Source: a bacterium
GTDB taxonomy: Bacteria; Myxococcota_A; Bradymonadia; Bradymonadales; Bradymonadaceae
DNA length: 64,000 nucleotides
Assembly (NCBI GenBank): GCA_030427705.1
Contig: JAUIBR010000038.1
Span: 1-64,000, forward strand
Direction of reading: 5' to 3'
Shown here: piece after piece, positions 41,405-51,686 of the stretch
How positions within the stretch are numbered: position 1 is the stretch's first letter
Layout of the letters: every line of letters starts with the position of its first letter
Notes under the pieces: model-generated
The model's input: the letters and a program-made list of their open reading frames with translations, nothing else
Told to the model about the DNA's origin: nothing
The model's database searches: none
Translations under genes and position numbers: made by a program

Positions 41405-41480
41405 GAATGCGTCCTTGAGTCAGATTCGAGAAATGCACATTATGACATTAGTCCGAACTCGCAATAGTGATGGAGATTAC

Positions 41481-42035
41481 ATGACTCGCCAATTTGCCTG
41501 GTTGCCCACTCTGCTTGCTGTCTTTGCATTCTCGTTCGTCGCGCTCGACAGCGACGAAGCCGAGGCCTCATGGATCGAGATTTGGGCACGTGGCCATGGG
41601 TCATTCATCACCGGGCCCGACAGCTTGCGCTATTTCGAGTTGAACGATGCCGGAGCCGGATATGGCGCAGGCGTTGGGGTTGAGATTCTGCAGATCGACC
41701 TATTCATGGACCTAAACTTCCATCCCAATGGTTCGATGTTCAACGTTCTGGGATTGGGCGTGGACTTCGATCTGGTTCCAGGCGAGCTCATCTACTTCGC
41801 ACCCGCAGCCAATCTGGGCTATTTCTTTGGCCCGCATGAAGATGAAGACTCACCGTCCGACCGCGGATTTTTGGCGCGGGGCGGCGCCCAATTCGAAGTG
41901 AATATCTTCCCGACAGGATACATCGGCCTTGAGGCGCTTGGCGGCGGAATCTTCTCGGTTAGCGATGATACCGACTACGAAACCGGCTGGATTTTCACCT
42001 CAGCGCTGTATTTCGCATTCCGATTCGGAATCTAG
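41481..42035 (+). CDS. Exported beta-barrel-like protein
   Basis: The product has 184 residues, from ATG 41481 with ggag upstream. A signal peptide ends around SDEAEAS. The mature chain alternates hydrophobic and polar residues with many Gly and aromatic residues and ends in FRFGI, typical of a small outer-membrane beta-barrel. No closer family is recognised. Its stop codon shares the CTAG at 42032-42035 with the convergent DsbD-like gene. Confidence 0.6.
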   Translation: MTRQFAWLPTLLAVFAFSFVALDSDEAEASWIEIWARGHGSFITGPDSLRYFELNDAGAGYGAGVGVEILQIDLFMDLNFHPNGSMFNVLGLGVDFDLVPGELIYFAPAANLGYFFGPHEDEDSPSDRGFLARGGAQFEVNIFPTGYIGLEALGGGIFSVSDDTDYETGWIFTSALYFAFRFGI

Positions 42036-43435
42036 CCAACGAGCAGCCACAACGCATTGACGGCATCTCCAATCGGAGTCGCCACAAACTGGAGATAGTA
42101 CAAGGCCATGGCGATGAAGACCGCGCCAAAGACGACCTTAACGCTCTCCATCCACCCACCAGACTTGGGTATCTTCGTCAGCAGGCTGCTAAACGTCCCT
42201 AAGACCAAGAACAGCATTCCCATTCCAAACGCGAAGGTCATGAGCAGCAGGCCGCCAAGCACCACATCCTGCTGCTGCGCGACGTAGAGCAGAATGCCAG
42301 CGACGATTGGCCCAACACAGGGCGCAGCAATGACGCCCGCCACAAGACCCATCACGAACGCACCGGCGTAACCTGCCCCACCTTTCTGACTAAGGGTGGT
42401 CTGAAGATTCCCGGGAAGACGAAAATCGAACGCGCCCGCGCTGCTCGCACCCAAGACGAGGAACAGCAACGAGATACTGATGAGAATCCATGGATTCTGC
42501 ATCGCCCCTCCGAATACCGTTCCAAATGAAGCAGCCGCCACACCAAGGATTGTGTACGTGATGACGATGCCCAGAACGTAGACCAAGCTCAGGCTGAATC
42601 CCTGAAGGCGGCTGGTCGCCTCCTTGGCCCCAAAAATGCTGATTGTGATGGGGATCAGGGGATATACACAGGGGGTTAGGCTAGACATCAGTCCGGCCAG
42701 AAACACCAGTAATAATGCGGCCAAGAGCCCTTTCTCTCGCATCGTACGCGCAAACTCTCCCTCGGCCCCATCGCCATATTCGCCGCTCTGGAGCGCATCA
42801 AGTTTTGCGCTAAACTCTTCAACCGAGAGCTTGCCTTCGAAGCTAACCGCCTCGATATGCTCACCCGTTGGGGTGACAAACGCGATGGCAGGAAGACCGG
42901 AGATACGGAATCGATTTCGAAGCTCTTCATTGATCTTGGTCTCTTCATCGAAGTCGACCTTCAGCAAGACAACCTCTTGTGACAATCGATCTCGCACGTC
43001 TTCGTGATGAAAAACCTCCGCCTCCATCTCTTGGCAGGCGACGCACCAATCGGCCGTAAAATCGATCATCATTGGGCGATTGGATGATTTCGAGGCCTCG
43101 GTCGCCTTGTCGTAGCTGTGCACCCACGGAAGCTCTCCAGGCGACGGAGGAGCCTCCACAGTGGCAAACAGCACAAGGAAGAGTCCAGATGCGGCGAGGA
43201 ATACCCCAACCCAACGTCGGACTTTACCCAAGGTGTTCAATTCCCATTTCGATGTGAGAATCTTGGCGACCCAAAGCCCCAACAACGCAAAGCCTAGCCC
43301 TAGACTCGCCAGTGGCCACCGCTGGGCGGGTTCAATGGCGCCGGCCGAAGCCGCCAATGCAACCGCAGGGAACACCGACATCAATCCCGTTGTCAGTACA
43401 GCTGCAACCTTTGATCTGACCTTCGAATCCGGCAT
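42032..43435 (-). CDS. DsbD-like thiol:disulfide interchange protein with N-terminal thioredoxin domain
   Basis: The product has 467 residues. ATG 43435 begins MPDSKVRSK; the longer frame is rejected because it overlaps the divergent gene. Two or three helices come first, then a thioredoxin domain (FTADWCVACQEME, CVAC at 131-134), then the DsbD/CcdA membrane core with its two conserved Cys (LTPCVYPLIPI and APCVGPIVAG). In Escherichia coli DsbD the thioredoxin domain is C-terminal, so the order here is permuted and the N-terminal DsbD-alpha domain is absent. It passes electrons from cytoplasmic thioredoxin to exported partners. A TlpA-like partner is divergently encoded 29 bp away. Confidence 0.85.
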   Translation of the reverse strand: MPDSKVRSKVAAVLTTGLMSVFPAVALAASAGAIEPAQRWPLASLGLGFALLGLWVAKILTSKWELNTLGKVRRWVGVFLAASGLFLVLFATVEAPPSPGELPWVHSYDKATEASKSSNRPMMIDFTADWCVACQEMEAEVFHHEDVRDRLSQEVVLLKVDFDEETKINEELRNRFRISGLPAIAFVTPTGEHIEAVSFEGKLSVEEFSAKLDALQSGEYGDGAEGEFARTMREKGLLAALLLVFLAGLMSSLTPCVYPLIPITISIFGAKEATSRLQGFSLSLVYVLGIVITYTILGVAAASFGTVFGGAMQNPWILISISLLFLVLGASSAGAFDFRLPGNLQTTLSQKGGAGYAGAFVMGLVAGVIAAPCVGPIVAGILLYVAQQQDVVLGGLLLMTFAFGMGMLFLVLGTFSSLLTKIPKSGGWMESVKVVFGAVFIAMALYYLQFVATPIGDAVNALWLLVG

Positions 43436-43464
43436 GATGCGTCTATTAGAGTTCAAGGACTGAG

Positions 43465-44289
43465 ATGACCGCGAAAATGAAAGCGTTTCTGTGTACGGCA
43501 ATATTCCTGATATGCGCCGTCACAATTCCGAAACATGCCACCGCCCAACCAGCGATTCAAGCACCTACCCATCTGGGCGTCACGATCGAGAAAGACGACG
43601 ACAAACCTGGTGCACTGGTGACTGGCGTGCTCCGCCAATCGCCAGCAGACGCCGCCGGCATCGCGGTCGGCGACCGCATCTTTAAGGTGGGTGACGCATA
43701 CGTGTCCACCGTATTCGACGTTCGACGTGCGTTGTCCGCATACACCCCGGGTGACCGGGTCCCCATCACCATCAAACCTAGCACGGGCGAGGAAAAGATT
43801 GTCGTCCGGGCGAAGGTCGAAGGAAAGCCCTCCGCCGATCTTGTGATTCAACGTCAACTCCATGGGCTCCAGCTCCCGGATTTCAAGATCGAGTATCTCG
43901 CAGGAACAGCCCCAAGAACCATCCGTTCCGCGCAACTCAAAGGTAAGCTGACTGTCGTAGAATTCTGGGCAACCTGGTGTGGCCCATGCCGGGAAATCTC
44001 GCCAAAACTCGAGCGTATGAGTAAGAAGTATGGCGACAAACTCCAGATCGTCGGCGTCAGCTCTGAGAGCGTTGGCACCATCCGGAAGTTTCTCAAAAAG
44101 AACCCCGCAAAGTACCCGATTGCCCACGACAAACAGAACCTGGGCCATACACGCTGCACAGTTGTCAGCATTCCCACCATGATTCTGATTGATGAAAAGG
44201 GGATCGTAGTCGGCACCTACGTCGGGCTCAAAAACCTCGCCCGTCTTCAGGCCGACGTCGCAGCTCGCGTCGGATCGACTATTCCGTAA
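43465..44289 (+). CDS. Exported PDZ-thioredoxin (TlpA-like) protein
   Basis: The product has 274 residues. A signal peptide ends near ATAQ. A PDZ domain spans about 35-120 ([27 protein letters not shown]). A TlpA-type thioredoxin domain fills the rest, with [13 protein letters not shown] (CGPC 172-175) and the cis-Pro in [12 protein letters not shown] would bind C-terminal peptides of clients and the thioredoxin reduces their disulfides. The divergent DsbD-like membrane protein could supply electrons, as inferred from position. Start ATG 43465 (43477 possible). It overlaps the convergent gene at its 3' end by 11 bp. Confidence 0.85.
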   Translation: MTAKMKAFLCTAIFLICAVTIPKHATAQPAIQAPTHLGVTIEKDDDKPGALVTGVLRQSPADAAGIAVGDRIFKVGDAYVSTVFDVRRALSAYTPGDRVPITIKPSTGEEKIVVRAKVEGKPSADLVIQRQLHGLQLPDFKIEYLAGTAPRTIRSAQLKGKLTVVEFWATWCGPCREISPKLERMSKKYGDKLQIVGVSSESVGTIRKFLKKNPAKYPIAHDKQNLGHTRCTVVSIPTMILIDEKGIVVGTYVGLKNLARLQADVAARVGSTIP

Positions 44290-45559
44290 AGAACTTGAAC
44301 GAATCTTTGGGAGTGAAGATCGACGTGAACAGGCCGTCGTAGCACCAAGCAAGTTCCATCTCGATCTGCCGTTGTTCGCCCGTCAATGCAGCGCAACGTC
44401 CCGTGACAACCTGGTCTGCGGTGTCCGAACCATCGAAGTTGTTCATCGCTTTCCATGCGATGAACTCGACGTTCACGCCGGCGTTCCAACTCGCAAAATC
44501 TTCCAGGTAGTTCGACTGTGCAATGGAATCGACCGGGTTATCCACCGGTGAACCGACGCTGTAATAGACGATGGGCTGTTCCAATTCGTAGAGGTCTTCG
44601 AGCCGTCGCAGGAATTGATAGTAGGAACGTTCGTCCTGCGGAGTCGTGTAGCTCGAGAGTGCGATGATATCGCTGCGCTTGGCCAGCGGGAGAATTACGG
44701 TCTCAAATGCAGTGTCCAATTGCGCGGTCTCGCTCGCGCCCGCCTCTGCGTAGAGTGGCGCTACCTGCGTCGCAAACCGATCCCAGTTGAATCCGACACC
44801 GACTTTGGTGTTCGGTGACGCGGCTTTTACACGCTCAACGGCCTGAATGTAGAACGACGTGAAGTTAGACAATTCAGCAGGGGCGATCCCACCGTTCGCC
44901 GTTCCGACGGTCTGCTCCATCGCATGGCCGATAATGAAGTAGCGTGGTTGCTGGTTCGTCGCGACCGCTTCAACCTCATCCAGCATGTCTTCAACGAACT
45001 CCTCGCGGCTGAAACCATACGCGCCCTGCCCCACGTTGTTCGAGCCACCATCTAGAAGGCCGTCCCACCGAACCCACCAGTCATTTCGGATTCTCCAAAA
45101 ATCCAAAACCACCGATGTGGAAGCGAAACTGCCAGCAGAGGCTGCAGCCAGGCCGGATGTAACTTCTTCATCGAGATCAGAAACCCGCACGGAATGCCGC
45201 CCAGCGGATGCCCGGTCTCCGGTAAACTCGACAGGTTGGCGAGCAGTCACACTCGACGGTGCAGGGAACGTGACGAACTCTCCGAATTCCTGGGCCGCCT
45301 CGTCATACGATTGCACGTGATAGACCGCATTCGGAAAGGTCTCCACAACCGGGCCAAGACGTTCAGACGCAAGATTGGACAACGCCATGACATCACCCGC
45401 ACGAACGCCGATGCCGAGCTCGACGCCATCGTAGTCTAGCGGGTCTTCAGTCGAGAGCTGCGGATAGTTCTTCGTCGGAACGCTTGGTCCCGAACTCTCG
45501 TCATCGCCACAACCGACAAGAAGTCCAAGGCAAACACAGGTGAAAATCAATCGCTTCAT
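44279..45559 (-). CDS. Lipoprotein with TIM-barrel glycosidase-like features
   Basis: The product has 426 residues. The signal peptide ends LLVGC (Cys17). Several stretches look like (beta/alpha)8 glycoside-hydrolase strands: [11 protein letters not shown], where an Asn-Glu pair is usual, [44 protein letters not shown]. The pattern resembles GH53-like endo-galactanases, but the acid/base Glu is not certain. It may be an inactive or distant member. Location is the periplasm or cell surface. Its 3' end overlaps the TlpA-like gene by 11 bp. Confidence 0.45.
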   Translation of the reverse strand: MKRLIFTCVCLGLLVGCGDDESSGPSVPTKNYPQLSTEDPLDYDGVELGIGVRAGDVMALSNLASERLGPVVETFPNAVYHVQSYDEAAQEFGEFVTFPAPSSVTARQPVEFTGDRASAGRHSVRVSDLDEEVTSGLAAASAGSFASTSVVLDFWRIRNDWWVRWDGLLDGGSNNVGQGAYGFSREEFVEDMLDEVEAVATNQQPRYFIIGHAMEQTVGTANGGIAPAELSNFTSFYIQAVERVKAASPNTKVGVGFNWDRFATQVAPLYAEAGASETAQLDTAFETVILPLAKRSDIIALSSYTTPQDERSYYQFLRRLEDLYELEQPIVYYSVGSPVDNPVDSIAQSNYLEDFASWNAGVNVEFIAWKAMNNFDGSDTADQVVTGRCAALTGEQRQIEMELAWCYDGLFTSIFTPKDSFKFFTE

Positions 45560-45570
45560 AGGTCATCCAA

Positions 45571-45602
45571 AACAAAAGGCCAAACGCGTGAGGCGTTTGG
45601 CC
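45571..45602 (-). terminator. Terminator of the gene at 45628
   Basis: Read leftward, GGCCAAACGC (complement at 45593-45602 and 45578-45587) forms a perfect 10-bp stem with a 5-nt loop, followed by TTTTG and more T. Confidence 0.85.
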
Positions 45603-45627
45603 GTGATACTAGAAGAAGCTTGGTGAA

Positions 45628-46641
45628 TCAGTAAATGATCAAGTCGTCACTGGCTTTGGTGCTGAGATTGCCAAAGTCAGGTGCCTTTTTGGACTTACGC
45701 TTTTTCTTCTTCTTTTTCTTCTTTTTCTTCTTCTTTTTGTCTTTCTTCGTGTCTGCGGCCGCTACTTCCGTTTCGCCGTCACCACCCGTGTATTTGCGCT
45801 CTTGGTCGTCTTTTGGACGCCCTTTGCTGAGGTCGACGTTCGTGGTTCCAACGAGCGAATCGACAGCGTTGGAGTTTGCGTCATAGTCGCCGCCCTCCAT
45901 GAGTGACTTAACGGCCGATGAAACGTCTTCTTCATCTTTGTCATTACCGCCGTAGACTTTACCGCTCGACTCCAAACGCTTGATCGTTTGGCGGTCTGCG
46001 AAGCCCATCGTGTAGGTATCGAAGAGCTCCTTTTTGTTTTTCACGTAAAGCGTCGTACCTGGGCTTTCCCAGCGCACCAAAGCGAGTTGGTCTTTCCCTC
46101 GAATCGACTCGTACTCGGCAACGGCTGGACGCCCGTACTTTTTAACCGACGAGCCAACAAACGACTCAAATCCGACGTTTTCCAGATAGCTTGGATTGTA
46201 GGCAATGATGAGCTTGTAGAACTTGCCGTTCATGAAGAAATAGAAGCGTTGAGCGACCTTATCCTTCACTCGGAGAAATGACTCTCCGTTGTCTGACGAG
46301 AATTCATCAGACACGACCGAAACTTCGTAGCCGTGGTTGCCTTCAAGACGCGTGTAGTCCTTTTCAGCGCGTGCGATACGGTCGTAGTGGCGTTTGCGCG
46401 CCTTCTGCATCTTGACCGGGTCGCGTTTGAGCTTCTTGTCCTTTTTGAGCTCCTCAACACCCTGTTGCTTGAGCTTTTTGAGGACCGTGGACTTTGAATC
46501 GCCCCACCTAATCTCGCCAAGGACTTCAGACAGTTGGTCGTCTTTCTTCTTACTCTTTTTCCCCGCAAACGATGGCGGTACGAAAATCAGGGACGCCACA
46601 ACGGCGACCACAACAGCTAGCATGGCACGTTTAAGAAACAT
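45628..46641 (-). CDS. Exported protein with poly-Lys tract, unknown function
   Basis: The product has 337 residues. The signal peptide ends PPSFA. The middle region (residues 40-220) is a globular alpha/beta domain starting LGEIRWGDSKSTVLKKL, which resembles the beta-hairpin start of repeat domains that track calibration-like or BamE-like folds, but no family is certain. The C-terminal third is disordered and includes an uninterrupted run of about 15 Lys encoded by AAG/AAA codons (near 45690-45735). The DNA there is a long A-rich, slippage-prone tract. A strong terminator follows. Confidence 0.7.
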   Translation of the reverse strand: MFLKRAMLAVVVAVVASLIFVPPSFAGKKSKKKDDQLSEVLGEIRWGDSKSTVLKKLKQQGVEELKKDKKLKRDPVKMQKARKRHYDRIARAEKDYTRLEGNHGYEVSVVSDEFSSDNGESFLRVKDKVAQRFYFFMNGKFYKLIIAYNPSYLENVGFESFVGSSVKKYGRPAVAEYESIRGKDQLALVRWESPGTTLYVKNKKELFDTYTMGFADRQTIKRLESSGKVYGGNDKDEEDVSSAVKSLMEGGDYDANSNAVDSLVGTTNVDLSKGRPKDDQERKYTGGDGETEVAAADTKKDKKKKKKKKKKKKKRKSKKAPDFGNLSTKASDDLIIY

Positions 46642-46740
46642 CGTTCCTCCGGCTCACATAGGCGCCCATTGCCCGTGTAGTAGAACGTAGGCAGTCTAAG
46701 GAATTATTCAGACACCGGCAACCGTGTCAGGTTCCACGGC

Positions 46741-48264
46741 CTAATTCTCGGAGCAGATGGAATCCAAACCGCCCTCGGTGTCCACCAAGAGTGTGAAGAT
46801 TCCATCCTCGCTGCCGTTGTTTCCGAGCATGTGGATTGACCCAAATTTGTTGGTGAACTCGGAAACCTGCACATCGTAGATGGCCTCGACCTGCACGCTT
46901 TGCAGGATGTCCTCAGCGATCTCCGCTGCGTCGTCTCCACCCCAGAGTCCGACCGAAATTTTGTTGCCGTCATCACCGTGTCGGACCACGAACGGTGCGT
47001 CTAGCGTTCCCAATTGGGCGGCTCCAATGGACCGAGCACCCACGACACTTACCACGCCACCGTCGACCTCCCAGACAAACTGGTCTCGCTCGACGCCGTC
47101 ACGTGCCATGCGCGCAAACACCACCGCATCTCCATCATCTCTGGCTGCAATGTATCCAAAGTCCGACTCGCTTGTGGCGGCGTTAAAAGTGAGGTTGTTG
47201 CCCGACATGATCAGCTGTTGAACGAACGTGAACTGCCCTTCGTCCAACGAAACATCGTCGGGGATCGACCATGCCTGTCCTTCAATCGGCACATACTGCC
47301 CACCTTCATTCAGCGCGAGCACCACAGGCTCTGTGCCATCATCACCATCCGCTGTGATGGCGAGGTACGGGAAGCCTCGGGACTCTTCAGTGATGCCCCA
47401 AAATAGGCCCGTCTCATATTGGTCGGGTAGCTCCACGCTGACCCCAGACGTCGAACGACGGGTAATATTGTTTGGTGTCAAAAGACTAAACGAGATGGTG
47501 CTGAACGTAGTGGGGTCGCCACCAACCGCGTGGATCACCAACTGCGCGCCAAGAAAACCCAAACCGTCCAGGGTGATCTGACCTTGGAAAACTGGTGGGG
47601 CAACGCCGTACTCAATCGAACGAGGCGGGTACACGCCCTGTTCAGCGAGTTCGCCGGAAATGTCCGGTTCTTGGCTACACGTGCCCGTTCCGTCAGCTGC
47701 CAAATAGTTGCAGCTGAGCACGGAGGTCTCGGTCAAGATAAGCGCATTGTAGGTAAGCACCCCTTCTGTGGCTTCGTCGCAGTTCGGCTGTCCCACAGGA
47801 CAACGGCGTTCAATCGAGGGAAGGACGTAAACAACGTCTTCGTCTGCGATAGGCTCCACGCGCTGCGACCAACTGCGGTGGTCAAACTCCAGATCCGTCC
47901 CGTTGATCAACCACTCGCCCACCGTGACATACAGGATTGACCCGCGGACTTCGGCAAAGCCAACCGGGGTGAAGAATCCATCGCCGGAAAACGGGATGCC
48001 CGTACCAACCCGCGTGTTTTCAGTCACCGCAAACTCGGGATCTGACGAGCGTGTCGGCACCAATGGAATGTCCGAGCAGGTCACATTGCTTACGACAATG
48101 GGATCGCGAACGACCTCATTGTTAACGTTGTTCACATTGTTGACGTTGTTGATGTTGTTTTCGTTATTGGCGTTGTTGGATCGAGTTCCATCTACCTCCG
48201 TCAACTCCGTAAACACACAACCGGACACGATTAACGCGACCGCGGGCAATATCACTCGTCTCAT
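46741..48264 (-). CDS. Asn-linker lipoprotein, unknown function
   Basis: The product has 507 residues. ATG 48264 begins a signal peptide ending VSGC (Cys16); the longer frame is rejected. An Asn-Asn-X linker at about residues 29-48 (NNANNENNINNVNNV...) leads to a large beta-rich region with scattered Cys and repeated short strands, which could be a propeller or sandwich. No catalytic motif is recognised. It shares its layout with the proteins at 1, 31086 and 60719. It diverges from the gene at 48387 across 122 bp. Confidence 0.75.
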   Translation of the reverse strand: MRRVILPAVALIVSGCVFTELTEVDGTRSNNANNENNINNVNNVNNVNNEVVRDPIVVSNVTCSDIPLVPTRSSDPEFAVTENTRVGTGIPFSGDGFFTPVGFAEVRGSILYVTVGEWLINGTDLEFDHRSWSQRVEPIADEDVVYVLPSIERRCPVGQPNCDEATEGVLTYNALILTETSVLSCNYLAADGTGTCSQEPDISGELAEQGVYPPRSIEYGVAPPVFQGQITLDGLGFLGAQLVIHAVGGDPTTFSTISFSLLTPNNITRRSTSGVSVELPDQYETGLFWGITEESRGFPYLAITADGDDGTEPVVLALNEGGQYVPIEGQAWSIPDDVSLDEGQFTFVQQLIMSGNNLTFNAATSESDFGYIAARDDGDAVVFARMARDGVERDQFVWEVDGGVVSVVGARSIGAAQLGTLDAPFVVRHGDDGNKISVGLWGGDDAAEIAEDILQSVQVEAIYDVQVSEFTNKFGSIHMLGNNGSEDGIFTLLVDTEGGLDSICSEN

Positions 48265-48350
48265 AATTAAACTCTGCAAAGTCCCTGCAATCGTAACGGG
48301 ATATGACGTGGTATCCCAGATACCCAATCTACCCCGCGACATCATTGCGC

Positions 48351-48378
48351 TTGCGCATTGCTCTTTGAACACTAGGAT
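48351..48378 (+). promoter_or_regulatory. Possible promoter for the gene at 48387
   Basis: TTGCGC (48351-48356) and TAGGAT (48373-48378) are 16 bp apart. The predicted start would lie almost at the ATG at 48387, implying a leaderless message, which fits the absence of a ribosome site. Confidence 0.3.
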
Positions 48379-48386
48379 GCACCAAT

Positions 48387-48893
48387 ATGAAGGGTGTACT
48401 CAACTTCTTACTCAAGAAACCACTCGGTCAGGGCATCCTGATTGCGTCTCTGGTTGTTTTGTCGGCATACGCTGGCCGTTTGTATTACGTGGATTTGCCA
48501 AAAATGCAGATGGAGGAAGCTGCGAAGGCCGGCCCCGAGCAGTTGGAGGCCTCCGCCAGCGCCCTAAACGACGCGATGTCAGCTGCTGCAAACAAGACCG
48601 CGTTCGTGGATTCACTGCCCAAGATGACGGAGTGGTACCCTGCCAGCCTTCCCTGTGACGCATCCGCCGACTATCCGGCGCCACGCGATGCGGTTTGGGA
48701 CACACTACAACTCCCGAAAGACGGCAAAACCGAGTTCCAGTACCGCTTCAACCGGCATGACACAGGCTTCGTGATTCGCGCTCGCCGCGATAGCGACTGC
48801 GACGGTGTGTACGTGGTTCATACCCTGCGTGGCGGAACCGATTGGAGCGCGGTCGTAGGAACGAAGCTCACGTCCGAGAATTTCGACGAGTAG
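48387..48893 (+). CDS. Single-pass exported or pilin-like protein
   Basis: The product has 168 residues. A basic N-terminus is followed by one hydrophobic helix ([20 protein letters not shown], about residues 16-35) continuing into an amphipathic helix, then a beta-rich C-terminal domain with two Cys (LPCDAS, SDCDG). This is the general shape of type IV pilin-like proteins, but the GFTLIE prepilin motif is missing, so that assignment is only a guess. A plain membrane-anchored protein is equally possible. It is followed by a bidirectional terminator shared with pnp. Confidence 0.6.
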   Translation: MKGVLNFLLKKPLGQGILIASLVVLSAYAGRLYYVDLPKMQMEEAAKAGPEQLEASASALNDAMSAAANKTAFVDSLPKMTEWYPASLPCDASADYPAPRDAVWDTLQLPKDGKTEFQYRFNRHDTGFVIRARRDSDCDGVYVVHTLRGGTDWSAVVGTKLTSENFDE

Positions 48894-48914
48894 TTCTCAG
48901 TACAAACCAAGAAA

Positions 48915-48945
48915 CAAAAAAGGCGACCCAGATAGGTCGCCTTTT
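48915..48945. terminator. Bidirectional terminator between the gene at 48387 and pnp
   Basis: GGCGACC (48922-48928) pairs with GGTCGCC (48935-48941), with an A-run on the left and a T-run on the right. It therefore works for both converging transcripts. Confidence 0.85.
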
Positions 48946-48963
48946 CGTTTTCAGAACTGAGGA

Positions 48964-51087
48964 TTACTCAGCGGCCACTTCTTCGTCGCCTTCACCTTCC
49001 TCTGCCTGGTCAGCCAAGGCTGCACGGCGCGACAGGCGAATCTTGTTTCCGCGTGGGTCAACTTCGAGAACCTTAACAAGGCACTCGTCGCCTTCCTTGA
49101 GGATGTCTTCGACGCTGTCGACACGACCTTCCGTAAGCTCGCTGATGTGCAGCAGGCCTTCGGTTCCTGGCAGAATCTCAACGAATGCACCGAAGTCGAC
49201 GACGCGCTTGACGGTACCCATGTACGTCTCACCGACGTCTGGGGTAGCCGTAAGGCCTTCAACGATTTCGATTGCTTGTTGAGCTGCTTCGGCGCTCGTG
49301 GCGGAGATCGAAACGACTCCACCGTCGTCGATCGCGATCGTCGTGCCCGTAGCTTCCTGGATACCGCGGATGGTCGAACCACCTTGGCCAATGACCAAAC
49401 CAATGGCCGATTGAGGAATGCGGATTTTGACGATGCGTGGTGCGTGCTCGGCAAGGTCTGCGCGAGCTTCCGCCAACACTTCGTTCATCTTCGACAAGAT
49501 GTGGTCACGGCCGTCTTTGGCTTGCTTAAGCGCTTTCGCCATCGTCGCCCGGGTGATGCCTTCAATCTTGGTGTCGAGCTGGAACGCCGTGATGCCGTTT
49601 GCCGTACCACAGACTTTGAAGTCCATGTCGCCCATGTGGTCTTCGTCACCGAGAATGTCAGACAAGATAGCAATCTTGCGACCTTCCTTGATGAGACCCA
49701 TTGCGATACCAGCGGTTGGCTTCGAAAGCGGAACGCCAGCGTCCATCATTGCCAAGCTACCGCCACAGACTGAAGCCATCGAGCTCGAGCCGTTCGACTC
49801 AAGCGTATCGCTGACAACACGTACCGTGTACGGGAACTCGTCTGGAAGACTTGGAAGAACCGAAGTCAACGCGCGCTCTGCAAGGAAACCGTGACCGATT
49901 TCACGTCGCGACGTACCGCGCATTGGGCGCGCTTCACCAACCGAGAACGGTGGGAAGTTGTAGTGCAACATGAAGTTCTTGGTCTCGTCGCCTTCCAGCG
50001 TGTCCATACGCTGAGCTTCCTTCTCAGGAGCAAGCGTGCAGGTCACGAGGCATTGCGTCTCACCACGAGTGAAGAGAGCCGAACCGTGTGCACGTGGCAA
50101 AAGGCCGGTCTCGATCGTGATTTGGCGAATGTCGTCCCATTTACGACCGTCAAGGCGGGTGCCTTTGATGGTCATGTCGCGAACAAGCTTCTTCTTAAGG
50201 TCGCCGTAGGCTTCCTTAATCGCGTCTGCGCTCTCTGGGTCGTTTTCGTCAACAAGAGCTTCAACAACCTCTTTCTTGAGCGCGTCGATCGCTGCGTAGC
50301 GCTCGTGCTTCTCAGGAACCGTAACGGCTGCAGTGAGCTGCTTCTTGAACTTCTTCTCGATGGCCTTGAGGTAGGTATCGTCCTTCTCTTCAGGGACGAA
50401 TTCCATCTTCTCTTTGCCAACCGCCTCAGCGAGACGAAGCTGAGCCTTCAGGATTTCCTGTACCGACTCCTGACCGAATTCGAGAGCATCAATCATGATG
50501 TCCTCAGGCACTTCGTCGCCTTCACCTTCAACCATCACGATGGCCGTTGGTGTCACCGCCATCACGATGTCCATCTCGGAGCGCTCACGCTCTTCGAAAG
50601 TCGGGTTAGCGATGAATTCACCGTCAACACGACCAACGCGAACACCAGCGACAGGACCCGCGAACGGGATGTTGCTGATCATCAAAGCTGCCGAGCAGCC
50701 GGTGATTGCGTGAACGTCGGTGTCGTTGATGCGGTCCGCCGAGATAACCCAAGCGATCAGCTGAGTCTCGTTCTTGAACCCGTCAGGGAACAATGGACGG
50801 CAAGGACGGTCGATCAAACGCGACGTCAGCGTGGCCTTAGGACCAGGACGAGCTTCGCGTTTGAAGTAGCCTCCCGGGATTACGCCAGCAGCGTAGAAGT
50901 TCTCGCGATAGTCACAGACCAGCGGGAAGAATGGGAGGGGTCGCACGCCACCAGCGGTAGCGGTGCAAAGTACTTGTGAATCTCCGAACTGGACGACGAC
51001 TGAGCCGCCGGCTTGTCGGGCCATGCGTCCGGTTTCGATGACCAACTCGCGGTCACCTACACGGGCGCCTTCTCTAACGATAGCCAT
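48964..51087 (-). CDS. pnp: Polyribonucleotide nucleotidyltransferase (PNPase)
   Basis: The product has 707 residues, the normal length. ATG 51087 follows agaggag. Two RNase PH domains ([41 protein letters not shown]), a KH domain ([25 protein letters not shown]) and an S1 domain ([33 protein letters not shown]) are all present. It degrades RNA 3' to 5' by phosphorolysis and is a degradosome core enzyme. It lies downstream of rpsO, separated by 205 bp that hold the rpsO terminator, the usual rpsO-pnp order. Confidence 0.98.
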   Translation of the reverse strand: MAIVREGARVGDRELVIETGRMARQAGGSVVVQFGDSQVLCTATAGGVRPLPFFPLVCDYRENFYAAGVIPGGYFKREARPGPKATLTSRLIDRPCRPLFPDGFKNETQLIAWVISADRINDTDVHAITGCSAALMISNIPFAGPVAGVRVGRVDGEFIANPTFEERERSEMDIVMAVTPTAIVMVEGEGDEVPEDIMIDALEFGQESVQEILKAQLRLAEAVGKEKMEFVPEEKDDTYLKAIEKKFKKQLTAAVTVPEKHERYAAIDALKKEVVEALVDENDPESADAIKEAYGDLKKKLVRDMTIKGTRLDGRKWDDIRQITIETGLLPRAHGSALFTRGETQCLVTCTLAPEKEAQRMDTLEGDETKNFMLHYNFPPFSVGEARPMRGTSRREIGHGFLAERALTSVLPSLPDEFPYTVRVVSDTLESNGSSSMASVCGGSLAMMDAGVPLSKPTAGIAMGLIKEGRKIAILSDILGDEDHMGDMDFKVCGTANGITAFQLDTKIEGITRATMAKALKQAKDGRDHILSKMNEVLAEARADLAEHAPRIVKIRIPQSAIGLVIGQGGSTIRGIQEATGTTIAIDDGGVVSISATSAEAAQQAIEIVEGLTATPDVGETYMGTVKRVVDFGAFVEILPGTEGLLHISELTEGRVDSVEDILKEGDECLVKVLEVDPRGNKIRLSRRAALADQAEEGEGDEEVAAE

Positions 51088-51255
51088 GTTTCTCCTCTAA
51101 GATTTGCTATCAAGCGGCCCGTCTAAGTTCGATTGAACCCCCACCGCGCCCAACGCTAATGGGGTCGGATGGAGTGGGGGTTAAACCAACAGGTTTTGAC
51201 GAACCGCAACTACAGTGCCTCTTCCAACAACGGTCGAGGCTCAAAAAATTCTCAA

Positions 51256-51285
51256 ACAAATAAACCCCCGGTTTCGCGGGGGTTT
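51256..51285 (-). terminator. rpsO terminator/attenuator before pnp
   Basis: Read leftward, AAACCCCCG-loop-CGGGGGTTT (51277-51285 with 51262-51270) is followed by a T-rich run. In other bacteria this site lets part of the transcription read through into pnp. The rest of the gap down to 51088 holds no gene. Confidence 0.8.
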
Positions 51286-51292
51286 GCAGAAC

Positions 51293-51562
51293 TTACTTAC
51301 GAAGTCCAAGTTCCTTAATCAGTTCGCGATAGCGTTGAACGTCTTTGTTGCGAAGATACGCAAGGAGACGTCGGCGCGAACCGACCAGTTTCAGCAAGCC
51401 ACGACGTGAGTGGTGGTCATGCTTGTGGGACGAAAAGTGGTCCTGAAGCTGGTTGATGCGTGCGGTCAGCAACGCAATCTGAACTTCCGGGCTGCCGGTA
51501 TCACCGTCGCCACGGGAAAATTTCGCGATAATTTCTGCTTTCTCATCTTGGTGCAAAGCCAT
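51293..51562 (-). CDS. rpsO: 30S ribosomal protein S15
   Basis: The product has 89 residues, the typical S15 size. ATG 51562 (MALHQDEK) has ggag upstream; a start at 51583 in the same frame is rejected as it would add a non-conserved extension. Conserved stretches are [47 protein letters not shown]. It binds 16S rRNA at the three-way junction early in small-subunit assembly. It is upstream of pnp on the same strand. Confidence 0.98.
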   Translation of the reverse strand: MALHQDEKAEIIAKFSRGDGDTGSPEVQIALLTARINQLQDHFSSHKHDHHSRRGLLKLVGSRRRLLAYLRNKDVQRYRELIKELGLRK

Positions 51563-51686
51563 GGGGTAACTCCATATATTCATTAATGTTTCAGTGCCAA
51601 AAACCCACCCATGGAGAGAATTTGGCGTCGATGAGTTCGCGCGGACCCTAAAGGTCTACACCCCAAAAGTCAAGTTCAGACGATGT

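Noticed and set aside
48387-48893. Type IV pilin
   Set aside because: The prepilin cleavage motif with Glu5 is absent, so only the general shape fits.
49891-50979. Long rightward frame (362 codons) antisense to pnp
   Set aside because: It lies wholly within the conserved pnp gene on the opposite strand, has no family features and is a codon-bias shadow.
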